64,000 nt of DNA from Emiliania huxleyi CCMP1516 (taxonomy: Eukaryota; Haptophyta; Isochrysidales; Noelaerhabdaceae). The stretch spans positions 103,436-167,435 of the forward strand of contig NW_005201058.1 in NCBI RefSeq assembly GCF_000372725.1, read 5' to 3'. The stretch's first letter is position 1. Every line of letters starts with the position of its first letter. Position numbers and translations under genes: made by a program. Positions 54,710 to 64,000 of the stretch are shown here, piece after piece. Below the pieces are notes generated by a model. The model worked only from the letters and a program-made list of their open reading frames with translations, searched no databases and had not been told where the DNA came from.

Positions 54710-54960
54710 GTGCTGCTGTCGGGCTGTCAGGCTGTCAGCGCTGCTGTCAGGCCACTGTGTGCTGTCGGGCTGTCAGGCAGCTGTCAGGCTGTCACGTTAG
54801 GGCCTGACAGCGACGGAACCCCTCGCCTGCCAGACTCTGCTGTCAGGCTGTCAGACACGTGCTGTCAGACTGTCAGAGAAAGTGCTGTCAGCGCTGTCAG
54901 GCTGTCGGGCACTGTCAGGCGCTGTCCGGGGGTTGCTGTCAGGCTGTCAGACCAGGGCTC
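54710..54960. repeat. Irregular CTGTCAGG minisatellite, right array
   Basis: Same words and orientation as the array at 53,640-53,950, including CTGTCGGGCTGTCAGG joins. It passes directly into a GA dinucleotide tract. Confidence 0.85.
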
Positions 54961-54969
54961 AGCCTGGCA

Positions 54970-54973
<4 letters not shown>

Positions 54974-55039
<66 letters not shown>

Positions 55040-55048
55040 GAGAGAGAT
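54974..55048. repeat. GA dinucleotide microsatellite
   Basis: An uninterrupted (GA)n run to about 55,036, then a few broken units. It lies downstream of the stop of the JmjC gene on the minus strand. Confidence 0.97.
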
Positions 55049-55115
55049 TTTTAGAAGCCAACTCGAACTCTTGTAGTACGTGTACTTTCCCCGCTATCCG
55101 CGTCGAACCTCGTCA

Positions 55116-56979
55116 TCACGTCCCACCGGCCAACCCCGCGCCCCCCCTCGCCGAGCCCGCGTCTGCCTCGTCGTTCCACCAAAAGGACACCGAGAAGCTC
55201 ACCGTCAGGGCCTGCGCGGAATGCCACCACCCCTGCGGGATGAGCAGCGCATCGCCCGGCTCGAGCGTGTGCAGGGACGCCGCCTGCCGGAGCTGCTCCA
55301 CCTCCTCCGTTGTCCACGTCCCATCGGCCGGCGGTGTCTCGAGCAAGCCCGGGTCGAAGGGGGAGGTGTTGGCGAGCGGCGAGCCGAGCGGCGGCGCGCG
55401 CAGCAGGCCTGAAGCAGATGCCCTGGGATCCTCCGGGCACCGCAAGTGCGCGCGTCAGGCTGGGCGGCAACTGTGCCTCGCGCCGCGGGCGGCCACAGCT
55501 GCACTCGCTTGCGGCCGACGAGCTGCACGAGCAGGCCGTGGTGGAGGTCGTGGTGCACCTGCGGGTCGTGGTCCCGGTGTCCGGGTCGGGGGGGGCGGGC
55601 GTCCGCAGCGCTGCCAGCCCCTCTTCGCTGCTAGTCTCAGTGGCAGAGGAAGGTGGCACTGGTGTCTGCAGGCTCGACGGGCGGGGAGGGCGGAGGCATC
55701 GGCGGGAGGCATCGAGCTCTCTCGGGAGTCCGAAGCGGAGGCGCACCGGCGTCGCCACGCCCGCGGGGCCGAACCAGGCGCGTAGGTCGGCGGAGGGCGG
55801 GACGGCGGGCGGCGTCCCGAGGTCGTCGCGCAGGGAGGGGATCTGCTCGAAGAGGGTGTGCTGTGCCAGGTAGCCCCGCGTGCAGCTCGACGTGACGGGC
55901 ACCGTCGGCGAGACCGCGGTTGGCAGGCCGCCCCGGCGCGTGGCGGCGTGGCCGGCGAGGATCACGTCGTCGATGAAGGCCTCGAGCGTGCACACAACCT
56001 GCCGATCCGGGCGGGTGACAGTCTCCCTTTCCGGCTGGCTCCTTCCGGCTGCCTTGCCATGTGTGCGTGCTAGTCCCGCCGCGTGGAGTGAGCTGCAGTC
56101 CCTCGCTCGAGTGAGTGCGATATCTTGCGCACTATTATACAGGGCACTCTTGAACTGTGAGAGCCCCGAGAGTCTTCGCTGGCCGACTAGAGCGTAAAGC
56201 GCAGAGAACTGGAGGGAGTGTGCCCCGCGCCCGCCCGCCCACCCCGATGAGCATCTGCACGCCACCTGCTGCTCGCCCACGCCGTGCAGCGCCCTCTCCC
56301 CGATGTGCTCCGCCCCAACCTCCACGGGCACGAGCCGGTGGCCGTACCGGGCGCGGAGGTAGTTCGGCTCGCTCCACCTCCGGACAGCGGGCCACGCAGC
56401 AGCGAGGCGGGGCGCAAGGCGCGGGCAAGAGAGCGCGCAAACGGCAGACACAAACGCACGCAAGTCCGCACCGCTCATCTCGCCAGTCGGCGGGGGCGGC
56501 ACGCCCCAGCCACGCGTCGACGGAGGAGGCTCCGTCGCGGGCGGGGAGCTCGTGCCAGGGTGTGGACCTGTCGTCAGGGTGAGGCTGACCAGCGAGAGGA
56601 CGCGCTGCAGCGCCGCGCTGTGCGCCGCTGCGCGCGAGCGGAGGAGCGCCGCGTCGAGGAGTGCCGAGCCGTCCTCCAGCCTCCCGCCGCGGGAGAAGGC
56701 TGCGGCGCCGAGCAGCGCGACGGCCGCGAGCGCGGCGCTGAGCTGCTGCTCGTCAGCAGAGCCTGCGGCGCTAGGCAGCAGGCGCAGGCGGTCGAGGCAC
56801 CCAGACAGGTCCGCGTGTAGGCCCTGCGCCACGGAGGCCGCAAGCACGGGCCTGCTCGAGCCGCTCTCGATGTCGCTGCAGAGGCTACGCACGGCGCTAG
56901 CGAGGCCGGGCTTGTGCTCCCGCAGCAGGCCGATCGTCTCGGCGACGAAAGCGGCGCTGGCGTCGAACGGATCCACCAT
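55116..56979 (-). CDS. JmjC protein, JMJD5/KDM8-like
   Basis: 2OG-Fe(II)-dependent JmjC hydroxylase of the JMJD5 type. Four exons (56,266-56,979; 55,747-55,998; 55,477-55,558; 55,116-55,408) join in frame to about 446 residues. An N-terminal helical region is followed by AAWPAVRRWSEPNYLRARYG and HRLVPVEVGAEHIG, then TRGYLAQHTLFEQIPSLRDD, ADLRAWFGPAGVATP, then VHHDLHHGLLVQLVGRKRVQ (HxD iron ligands), ANTSPFDPGLLETPPADGTW and LEPGDALLIPQGWWHS (third iron His), ending SFSVSFWWNDEAD. These blocks follow human JMJD5 in order. Donors include CAG|GTGGCG, CCG|GTGCGC and a GC type CGAG|GCACAG. The start is the first ATG before the domain; a direct repeat lies 41 bases upstream. In animals JMJD5 hydroxylates Arg and has been linked to histone-tail clipping; the substrate here is unknown. 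Confidence 0.88.
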
Positions 56980-57019
56980 TGGACGTGAAATCCTCATCGT
57001 CCAGACCATGGGGAGGCCC

Positions 57020-57109
57020 ACTTTGGCCACAATGGCGGATTTCAAGGGTTCGAGCTCCCTGTCCCTCGCGTCGCCGCGGGCGTCCTCGCGCGCCGGTCAC
57101 AACTCATAA
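57020..57109. repeat. 90-bp direct repeat, left copy
   Basis: ACTTTGGCCACAATGGCGGA through CCGGTCACAACTCATAA. It matches 59,442-59,547 in the same orientation, where a 15-base inner duplication is added. The two copies bracket about 2.3 kb that includes the foldback element and an orphan frame. The left copy lies 41 bases upstream of the JmjC start codon. Confidence 0.9.
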
Positions 57110-57194
57110 GCTGTGTGCCGCTCCGAGCCAGCGGCGCCAACGGCATCGGCTCCAATCCCCTTCCCGTGTCCGGCTTTGTCGCCTGTGCATACAC

Positions 57195-57878
57195 ATGCTC
57201 GACCACACCACCGGCCAAGGCTACGTCAAGTCGCAGCGTGGCCACTACCATGACGGGATCTTCGGCAAACGAAACAAGTTCAACCTGCTTCTCCACGAGA
57301 CATTCGGCGGCGGCTTCTCGCCGCCTGCAGTTGCAAAGATCAACCGCCTTGCGCGCAAGGCTCAACGCTCGGGCGTTGACCGCACCGCGTACCCTCCCCA
57401 CTCCCGCCTCTCATTTGTGTCACACCACGCGGAACGCATCTCCATCGCTTCGGTGAAGGGGGTGAACCGTGCCATCCTCGATCGCCGCGTGCTAAGCTCG
57501 CTTCCGAGCTCTCACGCCGCGCGTAGGGCCCCTAGGGGCCTAGAGAACACAACCCCCTCTCTCTTTTCTCCCAGTAAGCTAAAAGTACGTACGTACATGC
57601 TCGTTAAACGCGGGATGCTCACCCCTAGCACAGAAAAGAGAAAAGAGACGAGGACCACAAAGAGAAGGAGGACTGTGGGCGCCACGCCCGCGCCCCCAAG
57701 CCAGCTAGTCTGGTCGTGGTCGAGACCGAGGTGTCGAACTGAGAGGCACTCCTGGAGGCTGCCTCCGGCCACCGCTCGACTACCCACGCACATGGCCGGT
57801 CCTGTGGCTTGCCTGGGCTTGCTCAGAAGCCTCAATTCGCGCACACCTTTGCTCTCTGGCTCCCGCGAGTGCGTTTAG
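57195..57878 (+). CDS. Orphan frame, possibly repeat-associated
   Basis: The first about 95 codons look protein-like: MLDHTTGQGYVKSQRGHYHD, GIFGKRNKFNLLLHETFGGG, then RLARKAQRSGVDRTAYP and SFVSHHAERISIASVKG. After about 57,490 the frame becomes low in complexity and is probably not coding. I recall similar C-terminal blocks in repeated hypothetical proteins of algal genomes but cannot name the family. No upstream exon is evident. The flanking direct repeats suggest it belongs to a mobile or duplicated unit. Confidence 0.35.
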   Translation: MLDHTTGQGYVKSQRGHYHDGIFGKRNKFNLLLHETFGGGFSPPAVAKINRLARKAQRSGVDRTAYPPHSRLSFVSHHAERISIASVKGVNRAILDRRVLSSLPSSHAARRAPRGLENTTPSLFSPSKLKVRTYMLVKRGMLTPSTEKRKETRTTKRRRTVGATPAPPSQLVWSWSRPRCRTERHSWRLPPATARLPTHMAGPVACLGLLRSLNSRTPLLSGSRECV

Positions 57879-58586
57879 GCCACTCAAGCAGGCGACGCCG
57901 AGCACCCGCAACGCATCTCGCTGGGGCGCCACCTATCGACCCGACTGATTGGCAGCATCAAAGCCGACCCCATGACGGTCCTTCAACCCCATGAGACAGG
58001 CAGTTGCGCCCTGATCTCGGTCCAAGACGGCCAACGCCGTGTCCGGCACCTGCTGGCTGCTTCACGGGGATGCCCCCCCCGGACACATGCTGCAGCCGCG
58101 AGTGGATGTATTGGTCGTTTGTGGGTCCCACAAGACTACTCTAGTAGGGGCCGGGCGCTGGAGCGTCGGCGGTACACCTGTGCAGATGTTGCACGGGTGA
58201 AATGGCTCCTCGTACAGGGTAGGAGGCAGGTGGTGGGTTTGAGTGTCGTGAGTGCTTGCAGCCGCGAGTACAGCACCGTTTGTGACTCCCATGGATGCAG
58301 TTGGGTGGGGCACGGTGCTGGGGGGCTGTCCGGTGCGCCACAACAGCCTCCCTGGCTGACCCCCATCCAGTTCGACACCTCCATCCTGACCGTGGAACCC
58401 CAACTTCAACCGGTCATATCTTGGGCGGAATGGCACCTCAGGAGCTCATCCTGGGCGGTTTGGGGGAGTCTTGGGGGTGTACCTGAAGGTGGTAAAAAGA
58501 GTTTTGCATTGCAGCTTAACCGGGGGGCGTGCTGAGCAGCGTGAAAACAGCGGCACACAGCTTATACTGTGCCGTACCTAGGTACG

Positions 58587-59428
58587 AAAGTCTGCCCAGG
58601 TTGGTCAGGACACGATCCCGGCGTGAACACGACTAACTGACGGATCCGCTCCTGACAGTCGCACGCGCCGCGCTGCGGCGCGTGCGACTGTCTTTGTTTG
58701 AAGTTGAAAGTCGAATCAGAGCGGCGTCGGCGTTGTCCTGAGTTTTCCTCCCACGGACCGCCCGTCCGGGACCGCTCCGGGACGCACGCCGGCGAAGCAC
58801 CATCAAGCTGCTGTACGGCCCCGGCATCGCCTCCCCAGGCTTAGCTAAAGTGAGAGATACTGTGCCGTAAAGTTGTACGGAAGTGTGAACAGGTTGGAGC
58901 AGCAGCTCCTGAGCACGGCGCCGCAGGCGCCTGTTGATAGGTCCAGGTGATAGCCCTGGATGGGCAATGCATACGCCTCACTGGGCCTTAGATCGCCCGA
59001 CCGCGTCCCGGTGCTCTGTGGTCGGATTTGTGACGCCGCCGCACCGCGCCGCGGCCGGGGGCCCTCCGGAGGCCGAGGATGGCCGTGGCGGACCAGGACG
59101 AGCTCTGGGAGGTGAAGTGTCAGTGAGTATATTGTAGAGACAGACCATGTGCACAATATCTCTCACTCTAGCTAAGCCAGGGGAGGCGATGCCGGGGCCG
59201 TACAGCAGCTTGACGGTGCTTCGCCGGCGTGCGTCCCGGAGCGGTCCCGGACGGACGGTCCGTGGGAGAAAACTCAGGACAACGCCGACGCCGCTCTGAT
59301 TCGACTTTCAACTTCAAACAAAGACAGTGGCACGCGCCGCAGCGCGGTGCATGCCACTGTCAGGAGCGGATCCGTCAGTTAGTTGTGTTCACGCCGGGAT
59401 CGTGTCCTGAGTAACCTGGGCAGACTTT
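58587..59428. mobile_element. Large foldback element (842 bp)
   Basis: Inverted arms of about 275 bases (about 58,587-58,860 and 59,150-59,428) around a spacer of about 290 bases. The ends read AAAGTCTGCCCAGGTT and its inverse. Each arm holds an inner hairpin: GACAGTCGCA...TGCGACTGTC in the left arm and GACAGTGGCA...TGCCACTGTC in the right. No transposase frame is evident. No clear target duplication was found. It resembles a foldback or long-TIR non-autonomous DNA transposon. The DNA before it (57,879-58,586) shows no recognisable gene. Confidence 0.85.
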
Positions 59429-59441
59429 AGGCTACAACAGT

Positions 59442-59547
59442 ACTTTGGCCAGAATGGCGGATTTCCAGAATGGCGGATTTCAAGGGTTCGAGCTCCCTGT
59501 CCCTCGCGTCGCCGCGGGTGTCCTCGCGCGCCGGTCGCAACTCATAA
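59442..59547. repeat. 90-bp direct repeat, right copy
   Basis: Matches 57,020-57,109, with AGAATGGCGGATTTCC inserted as a local duplication near its start. It begins 14 bases after the foldback element ends. Confidence 0.9.
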
Positions 59548-60253
59548 CGTGTCGAGACCGCCCTCTCGCCGTCCATCGACGACCAGGACAGGTCCGCTGG
59601 ACGAAGTCATGGCTCCTCATGTGCGCGCAACGCCCAACCCCTGCCCGCGAGACGCCAAACAGCTCTCTTGTGCACCATAATGCCGAGGGCCGACGCACCC
59701 AGCGGCGTGTCCCCCAGCTCGACAACCTCACCGGACGGCCTCTCGCGTGCACTCGTAGGGCAGGTCGCCGCGCAAGTTCGATGCCAGCTCACCAAGCGCT
59801 GCGCCCTGCGGGCGAGTTGCGCATCCGACTCGACACGACCTACCTCGAGCTACCACGGCCGACGCTCGGCTCTGTGCGGCGCTCCTACGAGGGCATAAAC
59901 GCGCTCGCGCTCCTGGTGTCGGAGCGCCATCCCGACGCCGTCAGGTGATGCGCCACCTCCACTCCCAGCGCGTGCGCACGATGCGATGCGGGCGTGCGCG
60001 CGAGAGAGAGATAGATTGAGTGATACGGCCCCTCTCGCCCTCGTGCGCAGGCCCAAGCACGCGCACTGAACGACGCTTTTTTGGGATATTTTCGACGCTT
60101 TCGTCCCATGTATATACTCGTGCAACAACCCTCGAGCGCGTTGCAGCGGAACGGCCGCACGCGGTAGCATCTAGCAACTTGTTTCACACCAATTTAATGT
60201 CAACCAGCCCTGCGTCGCATCTTCTCAAGCCCATCGGTTCTCAAGCCCATCGG
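59548..60253. other. Spacer, no gene recognised
   Basis: A plus-strand frame runs to 59,948 without family features. The final part is the 3' flank of the methyltransferase gene on the minus strand, with a 13-base duplication of TCAAGCCCATCGG near 60,225-60,252. Confidence 0.5.
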
Positions 60254-61234
60254 TTACACCGCCTGCTCGCGAGCGAGCCTCGCCTTGTACCTTTCGAGCG
60301 AGCCGCCGGAGGTCATAGCGACCGAGGAGGAGGGACGGAGCCGTCTCAAGCCGTCGAACTCGGTCTGCGTCTTCTTTTTGACAATGACGAGCCCCGAGAC
60401 GAATGAGACCTCCATCACAGAGCGGTCGATCTCCTCCGAGAATACAACGATGTCGAGCGTCGGCATGCATTCCTCACGATTGACGATGTCGACGAGTTGC
60501 TTGAATTTCTCGATGGCATTACCCGGCGGCGGCCTGCCAATGCCACCGTCGCCAACCGCGTAGCCGTAGACTTTGGTTGGTTGGTCCGTGTACGAGAAAC
60601 CGTTGTCTTCGATGATGTAGACGCCCCCCGGCCGGACGTGAGGGAAGAGGTGTTTGAACGTGAAGAGGATGTGACGCGGCACGTGGCTACCGTCGTCGAT
60701 GATGACGTCGAAGCCACCGTCAGCCCATGCAGCTGCGTCGAGTGCGGGAGGTGGCGTCCAGTGGGGGCCGAAAGCCGCGGCCGTCAGCCGCCTGAGGTCG
60801 TCGCTGTTGCTCTGGTCGCCGTCGATGATGCGCACCTTGTGGCAGTATTTGTGGTGGCATTTCGTCATATGACTGTCTTTCACCCCGTAACGCAACCCAA
60901 AGATGCTGAACGCGTTTTCGAACCAAGCGGCCCACGCGAACAGCGAGTCGCCCTGGTTTGCACCCACCTCGAGCATCGTGATATTGCCCTGGTTGAACGG
61001 CGCGAGATGGCGGGCGTAGGCAAAGTGGTACTGCGTGGCCACCTTGGTGCCGTGTCCTGAGCGCATGTGCTGCTGCCAGTTCTCCAGCAGCATTGCCGCC
61101 TTCCGGTCCTGGTGAGCGGCTGGTGTGTGCTTCGGGGCATGCGCCGGCTCGAGGGCTGACTGCGAGCGTGCCTGAGGGACGAGCATGACGACCAACAGCA
61201 GTGCAGTCGAGGCGCGCAGCGGAGCAGCGCGCAT
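60254..61234 (-). CDS. SAM-dependent methyltransferase-like protein, probably secretory
   Basis: Starting at the ATG ending at 61,234, the frame of 326 residues opens with a signal-peptide-like MRAAPLRASTALLLVVMLVP followed by QARSQS. The Rossmann core is clear: ITMLEVGANQGDSLFAWAAW (motif I), VRIIDGDQSNSDDLRRLT, FDVIIDDGSHVPRHILFTFK (motif IV), and LFPHVRPGGVYIIEDNGFSY. This matches class I methyltransferases of the macrocin O-methyltransferase (TylF)-like type; the acceptor is unknown. The leader suggests ER or Golgi lumen location, perhaps acting on glycans (inference). The same frame is open upstream into the Ala/Glu-rich protein with no stop between, so the two may be one fusion polypeptide. 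Confidence 0.75.
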   Translation of the reverse strand: MRAAPLRASTALLLVVMLVPQARSQSALEPAHAPKHTPAAHQDRKAAMLLENWQQHMRSGHGTKVATQYHFAYARHLAPFNQGNITMLEVGANQGDSLFAWAAWFENAFSIFGLRYGVKDSHMTKCHHKYCHKVRIIDGDQSNSDDLRRLTAAAFGPHWTPPPALDAAAWADGGFDVIIDDGSHVPRHILFTFKHLFPHVRPGGVYIIEDNGFSYTDQPTKVYGYAVGDGGIGRPPPGNAIEKFKQLVDIVNREECMPTLDIVVFSEEIDRSVMEVSFVSGLVIVKKKTQTEFDGLRRLRPSSSVAMTSGGSLERYKARLAREQAV

Positions 61235-63023
61235 ACTCGTGGGACGGCTGTGCGCGCGCGACGGGCGCGGTCGCTCGGTGCGGTCGGAGCTCGCCGCCGA
61301 GGCCGCGCCGCGAGCCCCCTTTCCGCTCGCCGCGGTCGGCCAGGAGGCGCCGCAAGCGATGGCGAGGAGGATGAGCACGAGGGCGGGCATGAGAAGCGGC
61401 GAGCAGCTCACGAGCGAGGACGCCTTCGAGGCGACGGCGGGCGAGAAGGCCGAGGACGCAGCCGAGGCGACGCCGGATGAGAAGGCCGAGGACGCCGAAG
61501 CGACGGCAGACGAGAAGGCCGAGGCCACCGCCGTCGGGCTAGGCACGGCGGCCGCGCAGTGGCCAAAGGCGGGCATGCAGACGAGGAGCAGCCACCGGAA
61601 GGCGCCCTCGGCCTTCGTGTAGCCGCCCTGCACGCAGTTGGCCGCCGCCTTGAGGCCGGCGCGACCGCCGGCGCCGCATGTGCCAGCGACGGCGCCGCAC
61701 GTGCCAGCGACGGCGCCGCACGTGCCAGCGGCGAATGGCGCCTTGCCGGACGTGGTCTGCGGCTCGCGGCGCCGGTCCGGGCGGCGGCCGCGGCCGCGGC
61801 CGCGGCTCTTGCCAGTCTTCGGCTTGCGCCAGCGCCTTGCCTTGCGCCGGCACTTCCTCGAGCGCCGCGACTGCAAGTCCGCCCACTTCTCCCGTTGCTC
61901 GGCAATGAGATCGAGCGCGGCCTTCGCCTTCTTGAGCCGCCCCTCCCAGTGCTCGCGCTCCTTGGCGGCCTCGGCCTCAGCCAGCCCCGCGCCCGCGACC
62001 GCGCCAAGGGGCTTGGGCGCCACGGGCGCAATGCCGCCGGAGGTGGGGACTCCCGGCGACGGCGACTTCTTGCCGTCGGCGGGCGTAGCCTGGTAGCTGA
62101 CGCTCTCGCCCAGCCGGCGGACTGCAGCCTCGACGCCGTCCACGTAGCCCGGTCCGGAGCCGCTGCGGGCCGACGCGGGCCCGCTCTTCCCCGCCGCCAT
62201 CGGCGTGGGCAGGCCCGGGTAGCAGGTGGTGTCCTGCAAAGCGCGATAGGGGCACACGGGAAGGGAGATTATTACCGGTGGGAGAGCGAGGAGTGCCAGG
62301 AGAGAATGCTGCGGCGCGCTCACCGCTGGGTCGGTCGTGTTGGAAACGGTCTTGGCCGGCTTCTCGATCTCCTTGGCAGCCTCCTCGGCGACGGCCTCCT
62401 CGGCGACGGGCGCCTCCTTGGCGACTGCCTCCGCGGCGGCGGACACCTCGGCGGCGGCGGACTTGATGGTCGCCTCCTCGGTGGCGGACTCCTCGGCGAC
62501 GACGGCCTCCTCGGGGGCGGCCTCCTCGGCAACGGCGGCCTCCTCGGTGGCGGTGGACTTGGTGGTCGCCTCCTCGGCGGCGGACTCCTCGGCGACGACG
62601 GCCTCCTCGGAGGCGGCCTCCTCGGCGACGGCCTCCTCCTTCACGACGACGTCGTTGTTGACGCCGCACGCCTGCGTGAGGGAGAAACGTAAATGTAAAT
62701 GTTTGGAGACGGGGACACCGCAGGGACAATGCCGATCCTGGCGTGCGCGTGCGCACCTCAGCTCCGAGCGAAGGCGGCAGCGTCAGGCTCGCGCGGCGGC
62801 GCTGATACCACTCCTCATAATCCGCACTGGAAGCGAAGTAGCCGCCGACCTTGACGGAAGCCGTTGGCTCGGTCTGAACCTGGGCCCCCTCCGCGAAACA
62901 AAAGCTGATTGGCACCTTTGCGAGGCTCCGATGGAACACGTGGGGGTTGTCGAACCAGACGCCCTTTGTTGATCTCACAACCAAGAAAGCCGACTCGCCC
63001 TCGCTCTCATTGAAGTCGACCAT
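61235..63023 (-). CDS. Ala/Glu-rich repeat protein with C-terminal hydrophobic segments
   Basis: Exon 1 (62,757-63,023) reads MVDFNESEGESAFLVVRSTK, GVWFDNPHVFHRSLAKVPIS and YFASSADYEEWYQRRRAS. Exon 2 (62,324-62,671) is an Ala/Glu-rich tandem repeat built on EEAVVAEESAxEEAT. Exon 3 (from 62,233 down) has REHWEGRLKKAKAALDLIAE (coiled-coil-like), a highly basic stretch, a GTCGAVA triplet repeat and two hydrophobic segments (WLLLVCMPAFG; LLMPALVLILLAIACG). Introns use GT donors (GAG|GTGCGC, GCG|GTGAGC). I recognise no family. No stop separates it from the methyltransferase frame. Either a further intron ends it, or one 730-residue fusion is made. The exon limits support a real gene; the function is unknown. 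Confidence 0.5.
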
Positions 63024-64000
63024 GTAGCGCCTCTCTCTGCGCAGACTCGGCACCTGATTGGACGGACAGTGTGTCCGATGAGCGGAGAAATTGAGGATGC
63101 GGCGGCGGCCGCATGGGCAATTCCAGCGCGGAGCCCGGGCGGCGCAGTCCCGGAGCCCTGGCGCGGGCGTGGCGCGGCAGGGCGCGGCGCGGGCGCGGTG
63201 GCGCGCAATCATGCTGGCCGGGGATCGCGCCGCGACAGAGTACAGGGGGAGGGCGGAGGCGCGGCTCGGGCGGTGGCGCGAGCCCCTGCACGCGTCGCGC
63301 GGGCGGGGAGGGAGAGGGAGGGGAGGGAGAGGGAGTGGCGGGGGGCGGGCTCAGCGGCGCGGGCGGCCCTCGCGTTGGGCGGCGGGCGCGGCAGGGCGCT
63401 GCACGGCATATACCGTGGATCTCACTCGATCGGGTCGGCGTGCCGTTTTTGAGCTTGAGCACGCTGTTCACAGCCTTGTTTTCAGAAGAAAATACCTCCT
63501 CTGGCGCTGTGCGCTGGTCTGTCAGAGGTTGAGGTGCGAGCCCTGGAGGCCCTGGGGATTCACAGCATGGCGGCTTCAGCATGTGCAGCGAAAAGCAGGC
63601 GTGCGGCAAGCGGAGCTCCCCACCGGCACGCGTGCGGGAGCGCCCCGAGGCCCCCGACTCCGTCTGCCAGGTTGCGCTCGAAACGCGCAGCGAGGGAGAC
63701 TCTCTCCCTCAGACAGCTGGACTGCGCCTTGGCCCCGAGGACGCGCGTAGACTATTATTAAAGCATGCGGCGACTTGATCCTACCCACGGAACGTCGCCG
63801 CAAAGCATTTTATCTCCTGCGTTCGCATTTGGGCGGCCATCGCAACACTCCCTAGCTCAACTGTCGACCCTAACGGGTCGCCAGCCGACCGATCGTCATT
63901 CAGGCGGCGTCGCAGGACGAGGCAGAGGAGAGCGACGCGACAGAGGAAGAAGCGACAAGAGAGAACGACGAGAGTGGGACGACCGCGAGGAGGCTCTCAC
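63024..64000. other. Right-edge spacer
   Basis: 5' flank of the preceding minus-strand gene, then a GC-rich low-complexity patch (about 63,150-63,400, GGGAGGGAGAGG words). The last 600 bases show no recognisable gene or RNA. Confidence 0.5.

Overview
This window is high-GC nuclear DNA from a eukaryotic alga. The best guess is a haptophyte of the Emiliania/Gephyrocapsa type; this is inference. It rests on intron-bearing genes of eukaryotic families, many GC-AG introns, C-homopolymer tracts just before 3' splice sites, and an ABC1 kinase with a plastid-style signal-plus-transit leader. Most genes are split, so exon limits below were read by eye from frame, splice dinucleotides and family similarity.

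Layout. 1-5.2 kb: an old Copia-type LTR retroelement (minus strand, running off the left edge) next to a second Copia piece on the other strand. 6-11.5 kb: a PX-BAR sorting nexin and homoserine kinase, both minus strand, separated by a dispersed repeat. 11.5-14.4 kb: clustered repeats and a broken VWA-domain fragment. 14.4-24.8 kb: one giant HECT ubiquitin ligase (about 3,415 aa, WW domain at the N terminus, one intron). 24.8-32 kb: a gene-poor accessory stretch with nested repeats, a 150-bp transposon with 8-bp target duplication, a foldback element and a 362-bp tandem duplication. 32-33.8 kb: an NUDT9-type ADP-ribose pyrophosphatase interrupted by a 100-base assembly gap and a large inverted repeat. 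35.4-48.3 kb: signal peptide peptidase-like protease, an NDUFB4-like complex I subunit, MPDU1, a secreted algal protein, a 2OG-Fe(II) oxygenase-like protein, an ABC1 kinase, a small orphan protein and a 2H-phosphoesterase-like protein. 49-57 kb: a protein kinase, an FHA-thymidylate-synthase-like fusion, an orphan gene and a JMJD5-like JmjC protein. 57-64 kb: a large foldback element and a methyltransferase with an Ala/Glu-rich repeat protein read in the same frame.

The genes are a mixed housekeeping set (endosomal sorting, threonine synthesis, ubiquitination, complex I, dolichol-linked glycosylation, ADP-ribose turnover) with no operon-like logic. The most unusual coding feature is the FHA-TS-like fusion at 51,627-53,049. 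It has Asp at the position that separates dCMP- from dUMP-acting enzymes of the thymidylate synthase family, and a degenerate PIP-box-like N terminus. It could be a nuclear dCMP-modifying enzyme. The most unusual non-coding features are the extended GC donor consensus (AG|GCGCGC), repeats that abut start codons, and a foldback element whose inner hairpin has changed in a compensated way.
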